Origin: Ceriagrion tenellum
Taxonomy: Eukaryota; Arthropoda; Insecta; Odonata; Coenagrionidae
DNA: 64,000 nucleotides
NCBI GenBank assembly: GCA_963169105.1
Contig: OY720637.1
Span: forward strand, 31,553,925 to 31,617,924
Direction: 5' to 3'
How positions within the stretch are numbered: the stretch's first letter is position 1; the number at the start of each line of letters is the position of its first letter. The position numbers and the translations under genes were made by a program. The notes under the pieces were generated by a model that saw only the letters and a list, made by a program, of their open reading frames with translations, made no database searches and was not told where the DNA came from. Below, in pieces: positions 33,761 to 47,624 of this stretch.

Positions 33761-35224
33761 AGATCAATATCAATCCCTACTCAGGCATCACAAGGAGGGC
33801 ACTTGCAGTTTAGAACTACCATTGTCGAATGGGATTTAACCCAACAGAAGTCGCACGGATTACATTAGTAATCTTCAGTCGGATAATTGAAAATTCCCTA
33901 AAAGGCACTGGCGCAAATATTTAGAGATTTCAAGAAATTAAAGCTGAATAGTCAGCAGGCGAACTCATGGCAGCGCGAGCGCTGGTTGCGAGTCGTGATG
34001 CCAGGAGAACACCATGGATTACTATTGTGATCCATGCGACCTACCACGTGAGTGTTTTGTCAAGCTATTTTTTATGTCATTTATAATATTTGTCTTTTAT
34101 GACATATTTTAATATATTTTAAATAAATTTGGCGTATATAACTATTGTTTATACAGCCAGGGAATAAATTTACGATTGAATGAGAACTTGATTTGTGATC
34201 TCATTTTGAATCTAGTGTGCCTTTTTCAGCTATAAATAAGTAGAAATTTTAAATGTAAATTTTGAAGAATTTAGATGTGTTTAATTTTGCTAATTTATCA
34301 TAATAAATACTAATTTTGTCGTCGTATTAGAAGCTAAACAAAAAATTATTTATGTATCATAGTCTTATTTTTATTTTAAATTGAACTTCAATCGCATTTC
34401 AGGCGACCACTATTTTACGGCACGACTACCGCAGGGTTAAAACCGTGGCCAGTGGGCTAATGCCGATGATGGCTTAACGCCACTCCTTGAAATATTCTCT
34501 TCCAGCCAACTAAGCCAACTTTCCAATCACTTCTGACGCAAAAGTCAAACTAAAATAACTCCACAAGAAACGAATAAGAATTGAAATTGGAGAGAGATGT
34601 CTATACATAATAGTAGAAAGAAAATTTATGGAGAAAAGAGGTGTGGTAACGAAGAGGAGAACAAATCTGCAATTCATACCCAAATCAAACAGATATGCGC
34701 AGCTATCATTGCTCATGTCTCCAAATCCAAAGCCATCAAATTCATTGTGAAATCAACTCACGGCTGAATACTATATCGTCTTTAGATTTTAATCTCACCC
34801 GTCGCCTCTCAGAATCTCATTTCTCTCCGTCTCCCTCCCAACCCGACCCGCGTCGCCGGGGAAATGAAGAAGTGATTGTTATTCCATCTCGCCGAGGGAA
34901 ACGGGCAATGGAGTGGGGATGGAGATACTCTTCTATTTAGAAAGGAGAGAACATCTTAAGCCAGTTGTCGTCCGTGACCCACATGGGTGAGGGTGTAAGC
35001 ATCAACATCACTGGAGCTGTGGGAAAGAGACGATGGTGTGGCGGGCACCACTGACGCAGGACACACCCCTCAAGAGTCTTTCTTTCGAACCAAAAAAAGT
35101 AACTTTCACCCCAAACTCAACATTATCTCTAAGTAGACAATACCTGCGAGTAACATCAAATTAACATGAAAATCGTCTCAAGGGTGACAAGTAGTGTACG
35201 TATTTAAGAAGCATTTAATAACTT
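33761..35224. other. no recognised feature
   Basis: AT-rich to 34.4 kb, then mixed composition. Short frames only. Confidence 0.4.
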
Positions 35225-35545
35225 TTTTTAAAAGCATTCTACCGGTGAAGGCATGTTTTGATGAAAGTCAGAGAATCTCCAATTCTACAATTTCAGGGCC
35301 CTGACTACCTCTAGTATTCCTATTTTCATCTCGTCATACCAACTGCCCTTCTTCAACCCGTCCATGCAACCTATTCTCCTTCTTCCCCTTCCCCACTTGC
35401 CCAACATCCTTCCCTCTATCACATTCTTGAGCAACCCATCGCCCCTCATTACATCCTTCAGCCACCTACTCGGCCTATCCCGGATTTTATTCAGAGGCTT
35501 CCTTTCCTCACCCAATATCTTAGTCACTTTTATAACCACTACTTT
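35225..35545 (-). mobile_element. LINE remnant, C-terminal tail (family B)
   Basis: An 84-codon minus frame reads ILGEERKPLNKIRDRPSRWL, KDVMRGDGLLKNVIEGRMLG, RGRRRIGCMDGLKKGSWYDE, then a stop. The 3' end includes GCATTCTACCGGTGAAGGCA, repeated at 61.35 kb. This is the least damaged coding piece of family B. Confidence 0.8.
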
Positions 35546-36719
35546 TATTTATTTAATCATTTGATTTATATCATGTTTTTTACTCCATTTGTCATTTACT
35601 CTATCATCCAGTTCTGCGTGCAATATTTTAGCGTGTTTTACGTAAGGGCACGTTTTACGTAAGTTACTTCATAAAATTTTGAATTTGCAAAGTGATACGA
35701 ATTATTTTATGTCAAACTAATCCATTTAAATCAAGGAGTAGCAACCGATTTGTATTAATTTTACTCCAGAAATGCCTAATATCACTCATTTTTGAGGAAG
35801 ATCTTCATGAATTTGCGAGATTACAATACAATTCATTATAATATATTTTTATATTTATTGTTATTTATATTTATTTATATTTATATTATTATTATATCAT
35901 ATATTTTATATTTATTAAATTGGACTTCAGAAAGGCTTACTTAATAAGGTCAATTGTCAGCAGCTTCTATATCGCCCTCTATACAGCTGATTCCACTCGC
36001 TGTTGGCAGATCAAACACCCCGTTTTGAGCCAATTGAATTATTGATGATGCATTAACATCGCCAGTCACCAGTTCAAATATAGGCTTTGCTGAAACTTTT
36101 CTCCCCATTCTCCTTTCAGTCAGCCATTATAGCCCTTCATAAGACTCCATATTATTGTCAATGGTTGAAGCCTGATGTATTCTATCCTTGATCCATATTG
36201 ATAATTCCCTATACCTTTTTTCCTTTCACTATTGCATGCGAGAGGTTGCAAATTGGGAGGATGAGTTTCACCCATTTTTCAGATTTTTCGTTTGAATTTC
36301 CTCAACTTTTTACTTTTTATTTATCGGCGAGTCTTGCTTAGCAATTGATCCTCATAATTGGTGTGAGGATTTCTACGGTGCTCTTATGTTGAAAGCTACA
36401 TTTAAAAAAATATTTAACAGCGAAACTGTTGTCACCAAGAACAACAACGCAGTGAAACACACGAAAAATGCAGCTTTCAACGATTTCCACCGATCATCGT
36501 GAGCCCTAAATGTCTCTTCCTTCCGGTCTTCATTGTTCTACGTTCATTATGACCCAAGCTGCTCTGTTGTTTGAAAGCATGTTCCATATGCACGTCTCAA
36601 TTACATGCAAAAAAACATTCCAGCCTTAGTAACTATCTGCATTTACTACTTTTATTTATTTAATCATTTCTCGTTTTCGAATGACTTCTGTCCCCACCCT
36701 CTGTTATCGCTCGAGCCTC
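35546..36719. other. no gene; AT-rich simple sequence
   Basis: 35835-35925 is almost pure A and T built from TTTATAT words. The remainder has no recognised feature. Confidence 0.4.
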
Positions 36720-37078
36720 TACATCTACATATCACTCAGCGAGCCACCACATGAGCGTGTAGCAAGGAGTGTTAGCCCACAAGCTGTGTAAAGATGTAAG
36801 GCTTCGGGAGGTGAAATGGAGACGTGTATTATGGGTGTGTATTTAGTGGAGCTCAGTTTTAATTGTGATCGCATACTGTGTGCGGAAAGAACGAGTTTTT
36901 GTACCTATCTGTTCGGCAATATATCTCTCTTACTTGATTGTATCTGTCAGACCTAGAGATGTAGTGAGGAGTCATGATAAGATGCTCTGTGTCGCTCTGA
37001 AGCACACCAGTTCTGAATTTCTCAAGCCAACTAAGCCTAGCCAGTCGCCTCCGAGTCTCTAAGGGGCTCCCACCTTCA
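36720..37078 (-). mobile_element. CR1-like LINE, C-terminal end and 3' tail (subfamily 3)
   Basis: The minus strand reads RRRLARLSWLEKFRTGVLQS, HYISRSDRYNQVREIYCRTD and RYKNSFFPHTVCDHN, the same tail as the 28-kb LINE. The 3' UTR matches 58950-59285 and ends GATATGTAGATGTAGAGG. Its ORF end is intact to the stop near 36859. Confidence 0.85.
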
Positions 37079-37084
37079 TCATCA

Positions 37085-37775
37085 ATGTAGATCGGTGACA
37101 TCGTTAGACAGGTTCCAGCTGAACTCCTCCAAGCTTCTCTATTTTGCGCCCACATTTTCATCTCTTGGTAACTCCTGTTTTCCCTCAAATCCATCAACAT
37201 ATCAAATTTTCTTCTTTCTTTCTTGCGTTTTCCGTTCACTTTTCCTTCCATTATCTTACTCAGGAGACAGTCATTCCTCATGATATGCCCCAACCAGTTC
37301 GTCTTCCTTCTTATTTCATTCATGATTGATCTTTTCTCGTCAATCCTTTCCAAAACTAGGCCATTCCTCACCTTGTCCGTTCACTTCTCTCTCATCATCC
37401 TTCTCCATAACCACATTTCAAAACTCTCAAGATACTTCACTTCCTTTTTTCTATAGGTCCAAGTTTCTGATTCATAGAGGACCACGCTCCATACAAATCA
37501 TTTAGCAAATCTCTTCCATAGGGTAATAGGTATTTTATTGGCAGTTAATAGAGCTTTTGTTTTTCCAAAGGCTTTCTTTCCCATGGATATTCTACTCTTG
37601 ATTTCCTGAGTAGTTTCCGTCTATATTTATCAGCCTACCAAGGTATCTGAAATATTCTACTTGTTCTAGTCTCTTGCCTTCCACTATGATATTGACATCG
37701 TCTTCTTCCTTCCCAAACCTCATCACCATTGTTTTATTAACATTTATTCCCGCCTCCCACCATACTCCCTCCTTA
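37085..37775 (-). mobile_element. LINE remnant, reverse-transcriptase C-terminal part (family C)
   Basis: The minus strand starts EAGINVNKTMVMRFGKEEDD, then IIVEGKRLEQVEYFRYLGRL with NIDGNYSGN, the stretch that follows the catalytic box in RTE-like and related LINEs. After stops come SETWTYRKKEVKYLESFEMW and MRRKTNWLGHI-like sequence with CLLSKIMEGKVNGKRKKERR, SYQEMKMWAQNREAWRSSAG. At least three frame breaks. It adjoins CR1-like pieces on both sides, so several insertions have piled up. Confidence 0.8.
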
Positions 37776-37915
37776 ATCCCTTTTAAAGTCGTGAGAGGCT
37801 ATATGTTCGCTTGTAGCAGCTTTTAACGAAGCGTGCTGCTTTTGTGTGTATTCTATTAATTTTTTTGCCAAATCTTCATGACCAGGGTCCCAAATGCTCG
37901 CGGTGCAAAACGCCT
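37776..37915 (-). mobile_element. CR1-like LINE fragment
   Basis: Minus-strand FCTASIWDPGHEDLAKKLIE and YTQKQHASLKAATSEHIASH match the HLEYAASIWDP region of other copies. Only about 45 codons are kept. Confidence 0.6.
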
Positions 37916-40900
37916 CCCCGACGTATAGGATCCAAATGCTACAAATGTACGACGTGCTCCGAATACACGAGTTAACGAAGCTTTCCTCGACCAGGAGTCT
38001 TATCCTCCTACATATAAATAATACCGAGTCCAAAACGTAATGAACCTTTATGTTCCCCATCCCTCGTCACGTGGTGCACCACCGAAGAAAATGATTGATG
38101 GTCCGCGCATTGAAAAAATAAATCCCGGCCGACAGAGTGAGGGAGAAAACGAAGTGAATCCTTCCGAGTCACTGCACCTTGAGACGCTATCCAATACTTG
38201 AATGATTTTTCATTCAAACCGTCTATCATCTTTTTTTCTTATAAAACCTCCGCTTCGACTGGCCGACGGGAAGGGTTTCCCCGCATCTGTTTCCGTTAAA
38301 GCGCCCGGCCGCAGGACTTTTCGGAGGAGGATTTAGAGCCTAAACATCCTACGGCAGAATACTCTTTGTAGGGCGTTGCTAGGAACAAGGGATGTGTACG
38401 ATGGAAATTATTCGAAGCCCGTTCGCCAAGATACCTATCTGTAGGTTTTCACAGGTTTTTGACACTCCCCTTCAATTGTGGGTGTTTTCCTGCAGTGGGT
38501 TTTTTCGTCAGGGAAATCTCTTCCTTATTTCCTCACGTTTTTCCCATTAATGCACATATTTCTTCACACTTATTCATGTAATTTTCCGACACGGAGCTAG
38601 ATGGAAGAAGGAACTACATTAGTCTCAGTCACGCCTCAATAAAGACGCCTTATTACTATTATCATCTTAACATGCGCAAAAGACTGCAGCGCTCGACGAT
38701 CAGGACGTATCCTTGCAAAGCATTCACACTACCATCAAAAATGTTGTATCGACATTGTACATTTATACACAAAACATGAATATATATTATGGATTTTTAT
38801 CTCGTCACCAAAAACTGTTGTCTATAATTCCGTAAACAACCAGCTTTTTGGAATGTGGTGCCACCTAGTGAAGAAAGATGAAAGTTTAAATGTGAATACA
38901 GTCGATAGTTTGCAAATAAACACGTATTACTGGTTTTACTTACAAGTAATCATTATGGAGTGGATAAAAAAATGTAGTGTTAAACGTGCGACGTAATTAT
39001 ACACTTTATTAATATCGTCCGGTCAACAGATGTATTTAATTCCTCTCCCATATTTAAATAAATGCACAGTTTACTTCATAGCACTTGTTGAATATCGTTC
39101 TACGGCAATTTAACAATACTAGGAGGTGAAAAAAATGGCCATCATTGCAGTGTATGTAAAAAGGAATGCACTTACCGCCGCCGTGAACAGATTCTTATTT
39201 TTCAAGCCAAGTCTCCTATTTTTGGTCCTCGTAGACGCATACCCTGTTTTTCAGCCTGGTACGAAGCAAGTACTGTTTAAATAAGGCATTCTAAATTCTT
39301 TATTAAAGCCGAATGGGCTTAATGTATTCAAATTAGCATCAGAGTCTGGCAAACATCGTCGTCGGCACACGATGGACGTTTCATAAATCTCTTACACATT
39401 TCCTGTAAGAGATATTTCCTCTCTAGCATTTACTAATTAACTTTTCGGTCACAAAAATAGCAAGATATTATTCAAAGCATCAAGTAATTCATACCTCCTC
39501 GATATTAATTCAATTCTCACCACAGTCTCACTTTAACAACAATTAACTACGTCTATTCGATTCAACTGAAAAGACTTTTTTAGAAGTGGTGCCAAGGACT
39601 AGGTGAACTGAAAGTGGAAATTTAGGCAACATGTAGCCTAGGTAACAATTCCAAACATTTCAATCCATAATATATATTCATGACACAAAATTACAAATTT
39701 GTAGGCAGATTTGGTTTTGTTACACTTCTGCCGTATCAATAAGGACTGGCCAACTCAATTTCGGGATTTTTGTATTCCATCTCGGCCTTTGATGCATCAT
39801 TAAGCTGACATAGAAGTATTTGTTTGGGCAGGACTGCAAGGGAATTTCTTTTGGATCGATAATTTGGAAACTTACAGCCTAGCTGGCTGTTTACAAATGC
39901 TTTAGATATGAAGACGACATAATCCTTGTTCTCTCTGGATGATCAGTCACTATTTCCTTTTGCGATGCCAATTACTCCATTCAATTATGCATTGATATCT
40001 TCCTCGTTTAAAGAAATCATTACGGTAGCAGTAATACGAGCTTATACGATTTAAGGTACGTGTTGAGAGTGACTCTTTTTTTTAAACTGAACATATTTAA
40101 ACTTCAACAGTCACTCAGTACTATCAATCTTGAGTTTAACCATCTATCTAGATCATTCGTAATAACTCATGGTATATATTCACCAATAGAGTAGGCTGAT
40201 ATAAATGAAGACAGCATTGAACGTGGAAATGTGAGCGTTACTCTACGGCAGTGACTTATTTTCAAGGAAAAGAATCAACCTTGGAACGTAAAACACACAA
40301 AAAGGAATGCTTGTGTAAATTGAGCTCCCAAGGCCTTTTGCATGAAATTATTAAGTAAATACCACTGAGTATTAAACTAAGCTGTGAACAAACTATTGTA
40401 ATAGTTCAGAGTCCGGTTTCATTAATTACATCAGAGTATTTAAAACTATTTTTTAATTCAGAGTAGTGATTCAACAATGAGTTCTCCCAGTGATCATGCC
40501 AATGTGATGGCCAGCATACATTTCTATATTACAAGATATGGGAAAGCTACGGAGCTCTCAAATTTGCACGTAATCAATATATTTTATAATAAGTTACATG
40601 TAACTACAGTAATTAAGCTCGTAGTTTCTGCAGAAAACTATTTTATATTTGTGTTTTGTTTTTCAGGCCCATGAAAACGCATGAATATCATGATGTCTGA
40701 AGTCCATGACTAAAATTAGTCAAACACTTAGCGAGTGACAAGGGATTCAGAGTTCAACGAAGTAAGTTTGGTCAGAATCACAAGAGATGAAAATGAATTA
40801 AAAATTGATGCGTTGACGTACGCGGCCGTAGAATAACTCCGTCGTTTGATATACCGTCGTCGTTTGAATAATGCCGCCGTTTGATATTTCACGCATCATG

Positions 40901-42769
40901 TTGTGGGTTTTGTTTCTTCAGTGTAAATATTAACGGGAAACATCCCTAGGGCGCCAATACCCACAGCCTATTTGTATGATAAGCTATGCCCATAGCTGGA
41001 TAAAAAGTGAACTCATTACGACTGATGAATCGTAAAAAAATTCAACACGCTTATTTTTGCGGAGAAATAAATTCTTCGGCGCGTTGTGTCGAAATCGGCG
41101 AGTTTTTCCCCGCGTCTGGGAAGGCGCGCGTAGACAGCTTAGATTCACTGGAATGGTGGACGCTCCTACGTGACAAAGAGAAGGGATGACGAATAGAGTC
41201 AAGAGGAATAGGGGAAGGCAGTTAAGGCGATGGAACACGGCGAGAGATGCCAAGCTTATCGTTTTAACATTTGAACTTAGAGCTACCCACGTCCAGTGAA
41301 GATATTAAGAGGACGACGCTGCTTAAGACGAGAGAAAATAAAAATGATATGATCATGGAAACGGAAAACAATCTGGGGAAGAGAGGTGCTGTATGGGCGT
41401 GGGTCAAGTCGAGTCCGAAAGATTTCACAAGGGCGGACGTGAATTGTTAATTCGACCTCCCGTAAACTCTCAGCGCAGTAATGGTAGGTGTAGAAAACGG
41501 CAGAAAATTCGAGATACTTCGTACCAGTGTTTTGAAATTTCCTCTGCCGACATCATAAAATTAAACGTGTTTCGTTTCACCATTCAATGAATAAATTAGA
41601 ACGCCCAATCATTCCATTATTCGAGTTTTAAAAATGGACGATATTTTTTATCGTTTCCGACATTATATCGTTCAGAAATCATATCGGACGGAAGATACTA
41701 ACCATTAGTAACATGGTGTATCTCTAAAAACTCTTTTTCTTTACATTTATCGATGTCATAGCTCCACACCCACTTTATTTTTATTCTGTTTTATTCACAT
41801 AAAAAGCAATAAAAAGATTTAAAAAAAATCATTTGAAACAGAAAGTTGGCACACAGCCTTTGCTTTGACTCACTTAGTTGCCGTAATACTTCCTTTTACA
41901 TTTGCCCGCAGCAACTTACTCTGAATGGGAGAACCTCTTTATTGAACTTAGAACGACTTTTAATAGCTCTTTTGTCCGAGTAGTCTCTCACTAATGGTGA
42001 GAGAGGCACTCTTCTTTCAACACTTTTTTTTATTTGAAACAAGAATATCAAAAAAGAAACATTATTTGAGGTCACAAAATCGTCGGATTATAAAACATTT
42101 TTCAGGGCGCCTAAACAATCATGTGAAACTTATAGTCAAGTTTAAAATTCGATTAACGAACTAACCTCCGTTCCTTTTCAAAATTTCTATTTCCAAAAAA
42201 GTACAGCAAAAATGCTTGGGGAATCGTTCAAACAAACTGGTGAAGTGTGGCCATAATTTGTAGGCATCTTACCGTATCGCGCTAAAGATTCACTGTTTGT
42301 GTTGTTGATAATACAGCAAACTTTTAATTTGCATTGTTATTGATGTCGCCAAGATGAATATCTTTCCTCATTAACATAAAAAGGAGGTATCCCATGAAAT
42401 ATTCCCATAGGTATCTGTCAAATTGAGAATCCTTTTTAAGTTCAGTGATGTTAGTGTTTGCTAATACCTTTTTTAAATTTTATCGCTAATTTCAAGGGAT
42501 TACCAAAGTTTCCCGGAGACATGTAAAATTAAGACCTCGTTCTTATAACACCTTCTTACTTCATTTTGAACAAAACTCAAATTCCTTATGATCATTGTGT
42601 ATGTAGGAAACTATGTACTTTTTAATACGTAGGTACTATCGTCCTTAAAGACATTTAGTCTAGTTCCGGCGTACATTATTTGTCTAATGAGAATGGGCAC
42701 TTCTAAGAATAAGCACTCTCATATTTCGGAATTTTCTTCAAACTCATCATCCAGCTCAACTTTAAACTC
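37916..42769. other. long stretch without recognised genes
   Basis: Only minor structure: a 19-bp inverted match CATGAATATATATTATGGA at 38776 and 39684, and a run of imperfect CCGTCGTTTGATAT units near 40838-40895. Open frames of 60-90 codons near 40.9-41.6 kb are unsupported. Confidence 0.4.
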
Positions 42770-43320
42770 CAGCCGGCACTCAGTGGCTCTTTAGCGTGTA
42801 TGCGGCACGATTTCTCGTTAAGATGCGGTGCGTACGTGCATGATGGCACAGTGATCCGAAGCAATGTGACCTAAGTCCGCATCTGTAGGCAGTAAGTCAC
42901 CGGCCGAGAGAGGTTGGCGGGAAAGCGGGGATTTTCCGTCGCCGACGGCAAAGCGACGCGGGAAATAATTGCGGGCCGCCTTAAAACCCCATCGCACATC
43001 CTCCGCGAGTCTTGAGAGAGGCCCGATGATGATTCGCTCCGCTCGGATCAGCTGATCCACCCTGCGGGAGACCTTGATTTCGCGGAAGGGAAGTGAGCTT
43101 TGCAGTTATGGCGTTCGGGGGAATCCGATGGGAGATCCTTCTGGGCGGACGTGACCGTCTCGCCGTGGTAAGCAAGCGCATAGCGGAGGTGGTTGGAGGG
43201 GGGTGAGTCCTCCGCCCTCCACAGAGAAACCCACATCCCGACCGCAGACCGCGCTGCCGTCATATCGCCGTGGGTGGGAATGTGTCGTCCCCCGCCCCGC
43301 TAACCCCGCTCAGCACAGGG
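42770..43320. other. GC-rich islet
   Basis: Clear rise in GC and CpG with overlapping frames on the minus strand (42818-43263) of no recognised family. Could be a CpG-type regulatory region or a decayed repeat. Confidence 0.35.
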
Positions 43321-43527
43321 CTTCATAGAAACCTCGAAACGTCTAGCGAAGAAAAAAACTGCCGGAATGCGTCAATCAAAAGCAACTGTTGATCCGTCGC
43401 GCATGCTTAACCATTCACTCATTTGCTGTTCCAACCAGTTGCTGGGTAGGACTCAGTGAAGACCCTAACTACATACCGGGTTACCGGGTACCGGGTAGCA
43501 GGATTATACCACAAGTTTCATTACAAC

Positions 43528-43700
43528 CAGGGCTGGGCGGTATTTTAAATCAGTAGTCAAAAACTAATATCCAGAGTTATTGGTAGTGATAATTATAGCA
43601 ACATCGGATATTGGATGTTTTTGACTCAATAACTGTTCCAATTCAATTAAGTTATTGATTACTGGAGCCAGTATTTGAATATTGCAGAATTAAAACCACG
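43528..43700 (+). mobile_element. hAT-like terminus
   Basis: CAGGGCTGGGCGGTATTTTA at 43528 is the form of terminal inverted repeat common in hAT elements. An AT-rich body with TTATTGATTACTGGAG follows. I could not find the matching right end, so it may be a truncated non-autonomous copy. Confidence 0.4.
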
Positions 43701-45377
43701 GTTTGCCGCATTTACATATTCCGATACTCACTATCGCAGTAATGAAATTTCGGTTATTTAATAAACAGTTATGGAATAGCTAAAGTATCCTACCGTAATG
43801 TTCTGTAATTAACATACCACCAGTATGAGAAAAAGATCGTATGGTTGCTGTAGATTTGTATTTTGACAATGAATGGTAAGAATTGTAGTAAAGAAAACAA
43901 ATTCCAAGTAATAAAAATTACAACATCAAACATTTTATTTTTATCGAACTCACCTATTATTACATAGGGACAAAAACAAAGCTCTCATGGGCGGCAAAGA
44001 AGAATAACATCAAAACGTTTATCTCAGCGGCAGTAGTTGATGCATATCCGTCCAGAAGTTATCCGTGCATGAAGAAGCGCGTTAGCCACTTCGACATGTA
44101 ATCCCAACGCAGAATCAGTAAAAATATTTTTAAGTGCACGCACCAATTTTTTATTTTCACATATTTCATCAGTACTTTTCAATTTTTATATTGACATGTT
44201 AGAAAATAGATTTCAAATTATTTTATATTGAGATACTGAGAGTCAGTATTCAATATATTATAAATTACTATACTGTATATACTATACTATATATAGGACA
44301 CTGAGATTTAAATATGCCAATGTTGAAATTTTAGTATTTTGAAACATAGAATAGAAAAACATACCAACCATTTGAAATATCCCCCTTCTCTGTCAGTAAT
44401 AAATATGAAAGCATTAATTCACCCATTCCAAGTTCATCTAACTTGACAGACTCGAGGAAAGGATTGGGGAAATAATTACGTTTCACTAGAATGAAATTGT
44501 TTCAATAGAAGAGGAATCTCACTGATGAAGTATTCGTACAAAAGGCTGCTGATATAAGATATATTATGAAATTTTTGCATCGTAGGGGAGAAAGACCTAT
44601 TGGTAATGTCATAAAGCATATCGGTTCATAAATGAATTATCGAGGATGACGAAGGATAAAATACACCAATAAATCGATGGTTACGTTAAAATAGATACGA
44701 ACAGTGAGTGAATGAAATGGATAAATTTATGAGCAATATTAAAGTCAGAAATAAAAATGCGGGAATGAAATCTTCAGCAAAATGAGATTAAAATGGTGAC
44801 CAACATAAAATAAGTATTCATATCGAAGCCTGCTGATGCTATGGCTGGCGCTGTTACAAAAAGTTTGCACGAGAGGCCAAAAACGTGCCTTTTGGATTTT
44901 TTCCCTCACTTATTTTTGCCTCAAAATGTATGCCAACTTAGCGTATCCTAAGGCGCCATTTAATAACTATCCGGAAGAAAACCTGGGGTCGAGAAATTGA
45001 TGTGACCGGTGAAAAAATGCAAATCCTCTTTGAAGAACTTAGGGACAGAATACGCACAGGAAATGAGAGGAGAATTATTTCTGCGTGCATTTCGCCATTC
45101 ACCTCAAGGATGCATACAGTCTAGAAAATTAAATAAGAAAGTAAAAAGGTGGTAAAAAAGATGCGCCGGCTCGTGCCACAGTGACTAGACATCGTCTAAA
45201 GAAGAATGGATTACATTAAAACTGGAAGATCAAATTCTTAGCAATCAATTCTCTGCGGAAGCTTTTGTCACAATAGGTTGTAGTCTTTATTGTAAAGTGT
45301 TACGAGGATATATTTTAGCCTCCGTTTCCAGCTCGACATACATGGTGAGTCCGCATCATAATCGATAATACTAGTCT
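43701..45377. other. AT-rich stretch, nothing recognised
   Basis: Includes TATACTATACTATATATAG near 44270-44290. No coding or repeat feature supported. Confidence 0.4.
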
Positions 45378-45823
45378 TTGCCATTGGTCATGCAGAGGAA
45401 AGCAAAAGATCTATAACGACAATTTTCCTTGTATTTACAGATGTTAAATTCCACATTCACTCGCAGGGGTGCAAAAGGGTTCAAATTTGCAATGAAAAAA
45501 CCATTTGACTTGACCGGGATTCAAACCTTCTAGTTATACCTTCCAATACACATCGCAACGGCAATTAGGAGATCCGGGTTCGAATCCCAGTCAAGTCAAA
45601 TTTGTTTTTTCATGGTGAATTTCAACCATTGGTGGAAAATTTTCCCTTCCTGCGGCATCCAGAAGCAAGATCAAAGAAGAATAGTACTACCGATTCGCAT
45701 GATAATACTGAGCAGCTGAATTAAGTTTAAAATTAGTAGCCAGTTGAAAGTCGGAATTAAAGAGGACTATGTTCAATAAATTCAGAAGGCGCTGAAGTCC
45801 ATGAATACTGAGAACAAAAGCAA
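45378..45823 (+). repeat. duplicated segment, copy 1 (interrupted)
   Basis: 45378-45433 and 45647-45823 align with the first and second parts of 46190-46415. The block between them (about 45434-45646) is absent from the other copy and is therefore an insertion, or was deleted there. Confidence 0.8.
45478..45627. mobile_element. palindromic tRNA-like insertion
   Basis: A 50-bp arm (45478-45527) and its inverted partner (45577-45627) match at about 85 percent. Both contain a T-arm-like box, GGGTTCGAATCCCAGTC in the right arm and its reverse in the left. The arms face each other across a 49-bp spacer. It looks like two SINE heads in head-to-head orientation or a foldback SINE. Confidence 0.6.
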
Positions 45824-46189
45824 ACATTAAGAGTTTCCTTTTTGCACCACAAAGTTCCCCCTTTACATTTTATTGCTCTTCCCTAGCAAAAGCGCATCAT
45901 TTTTATCGATCGAGCAATCATCGTAAAATTTTTCAAACGATACTTGTTCGGAAAGAAAAAATTGGGATGATGGACCCAAAATAGAAATGTGGGTCAAGAG
46001 AAAGTTGCCGACTGAAAAGAAATGACGAAGCCATGACCTAGGCTTCACCTTGTCAGGTCACGCCCCGGTCACCTTCACCCAAAAATACCCGAGTAACACA
46101 AGCAACCAGACAGAACTTTTCGAGAAAATTCAATGAAAAAAGTTTTGAGCTATTCCGCAATCCATTTGCCAGAGACACGCGACAATAAA

Positions 46190-46415
46190 TTGCTATTGGT
46201 CATGCAGAGGGAAGGAAAAGGTCTATAACCACAATTTCCTTTTTTGCGGCATCCAGAAGCAGGATAAAAAGACTAGAATTATCGATTCACATGATAATAC
46301 TGAGGAGCTGAATTGAGTCCAAAATTAGTAGCTGTTTGAGAGTTGGAATCAAAGAGAACCACGTTCAATAAATTCAGAAGGCGTTGAAGTCTATCTATAC
46401 TGAGGGCAAAAGCAA
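46190..46415 (+). repeat. duplicated segment, copy 2 (uninterrupted)
   Basis: Starts TTGCTATTGGTCATGCAGAG and ends GAGGGCAAAAGCAA. It runs straight through the point where copy 1 carries the palindromic insertion. Confidence 0.8.
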
Positions 46416-47624
46416 TGCTCATCCTTCAGGCGGGGCTAGGGCCATATGCCTCAGATCACCATACGCTAGAGTCTCTAAGTCGCAAACCATAGTTTTATGG
46501 TATCCATACTCAATGCTCTAAGCTAGAACAAATTCGATCATTACACATCCTCAATATTTAGTTCAATCATTTCATTAATTTTCTGTGAGAGAATTGACAA
46601 AGTGTGCTTTGGCAAAATTACTTTCGATAACGTTTCCTTGAAGACAAGGTCTTGCTTTTCTTTCAGAGTCCAAAGGATATTTCAGTAATTTATACAAGAG
46701 CAAAGGAGAGAGCTTAATGAACGTTGGCGCTGGAAAGATAAAAAAACAGGTCAACTATACCACCTTTTTCCTCTTTCCAACCCGGAAAATTTGTGCCAGC
46801 AGATGACGTATTTACATTTGACTGAATTTTTATGATGTAACTGCCGTTAACTGACCATCATCTGCCTAGTTTCTGTTGAGCCACGACCGGTAGCAGCTTT
46901 AATATTTCGTAACATTAATTTCCTGGATATTTCCGCCACTTAGCATTAGGATATAATCAACTCAACTTTAATTTTCAGCTTTCTTTCCACACTTCCTCGA
47001 GATAACTCGCAAGCATTATTTCAGTCGCGGGTTACGTTACCAGGATCGCACACTCATGTACTTCTGACCCACTGAAATATCAAAGTAATGAGCAGAAAGT
47101 GTTCAATAGAAGGTCACGGCGTCGCTGAAGTGCATACTCGAATATTTTTCGGGTATTTTCCGTGCTGGCTGTTGAGTTTTGTTGAAATCATCCAACACAG
47201 TGAATACCAGAAAATTGCAGGAACTATTCCGTCAGGGAACCAGTTCATCAGTGAGCACCAAGGAAGGAAGCTGCGAGAAAATGCCGACACTCCATTAATC
47301 AAAGCATAAAATAATAGCATTAACCAGGGCATCATTTTTCTATTATCAAGTGATTATGTCTCCTTATTTGCTGTTTTTTTTCAAACCAGAAAATCCAATG
47401 TGATGGCAGGATGAGATTGCCATAGCCCGAAGTAAATTCAACGCCACATCGTTTCAACAATACTTCTCATTTTCTATCACTACCAAAGAGTCACCTGCAG
47501 ATAAAATTTAGAGTCTGGAAGACCCTATAAATACCCGAAGTTCAATCACTCAAACCCATTAATGATGTGCCTAGCCCAGCACTAATCCCAATGTCTTATA
47601 TCAATGACGAAGGTAACAACATCG
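46416..47624. other. no recognised feature
   Basis: Frames of 73 codons on both strands at 47.1-47.3 kb overlap each other and match nothing known. Confidence 0.4.

Noticed and set aside
40984..41253. Minus-strand 89-codon frame with signal-peptide-like start (ASLAVFHRLNCLPLFLLTLF)
   Set aside because: The frame opens on TTG, not ATG, has no supporting context and no recognisable mature domain, so the resemblance to a secreted peptide is not enough.
45560..45600. tRNA gene near GGGTTCGAATCCC
   Set aside because: No acceptor stem, D-arm or anticodon arm can be built. The box is part of an inverted-repeat insertion.
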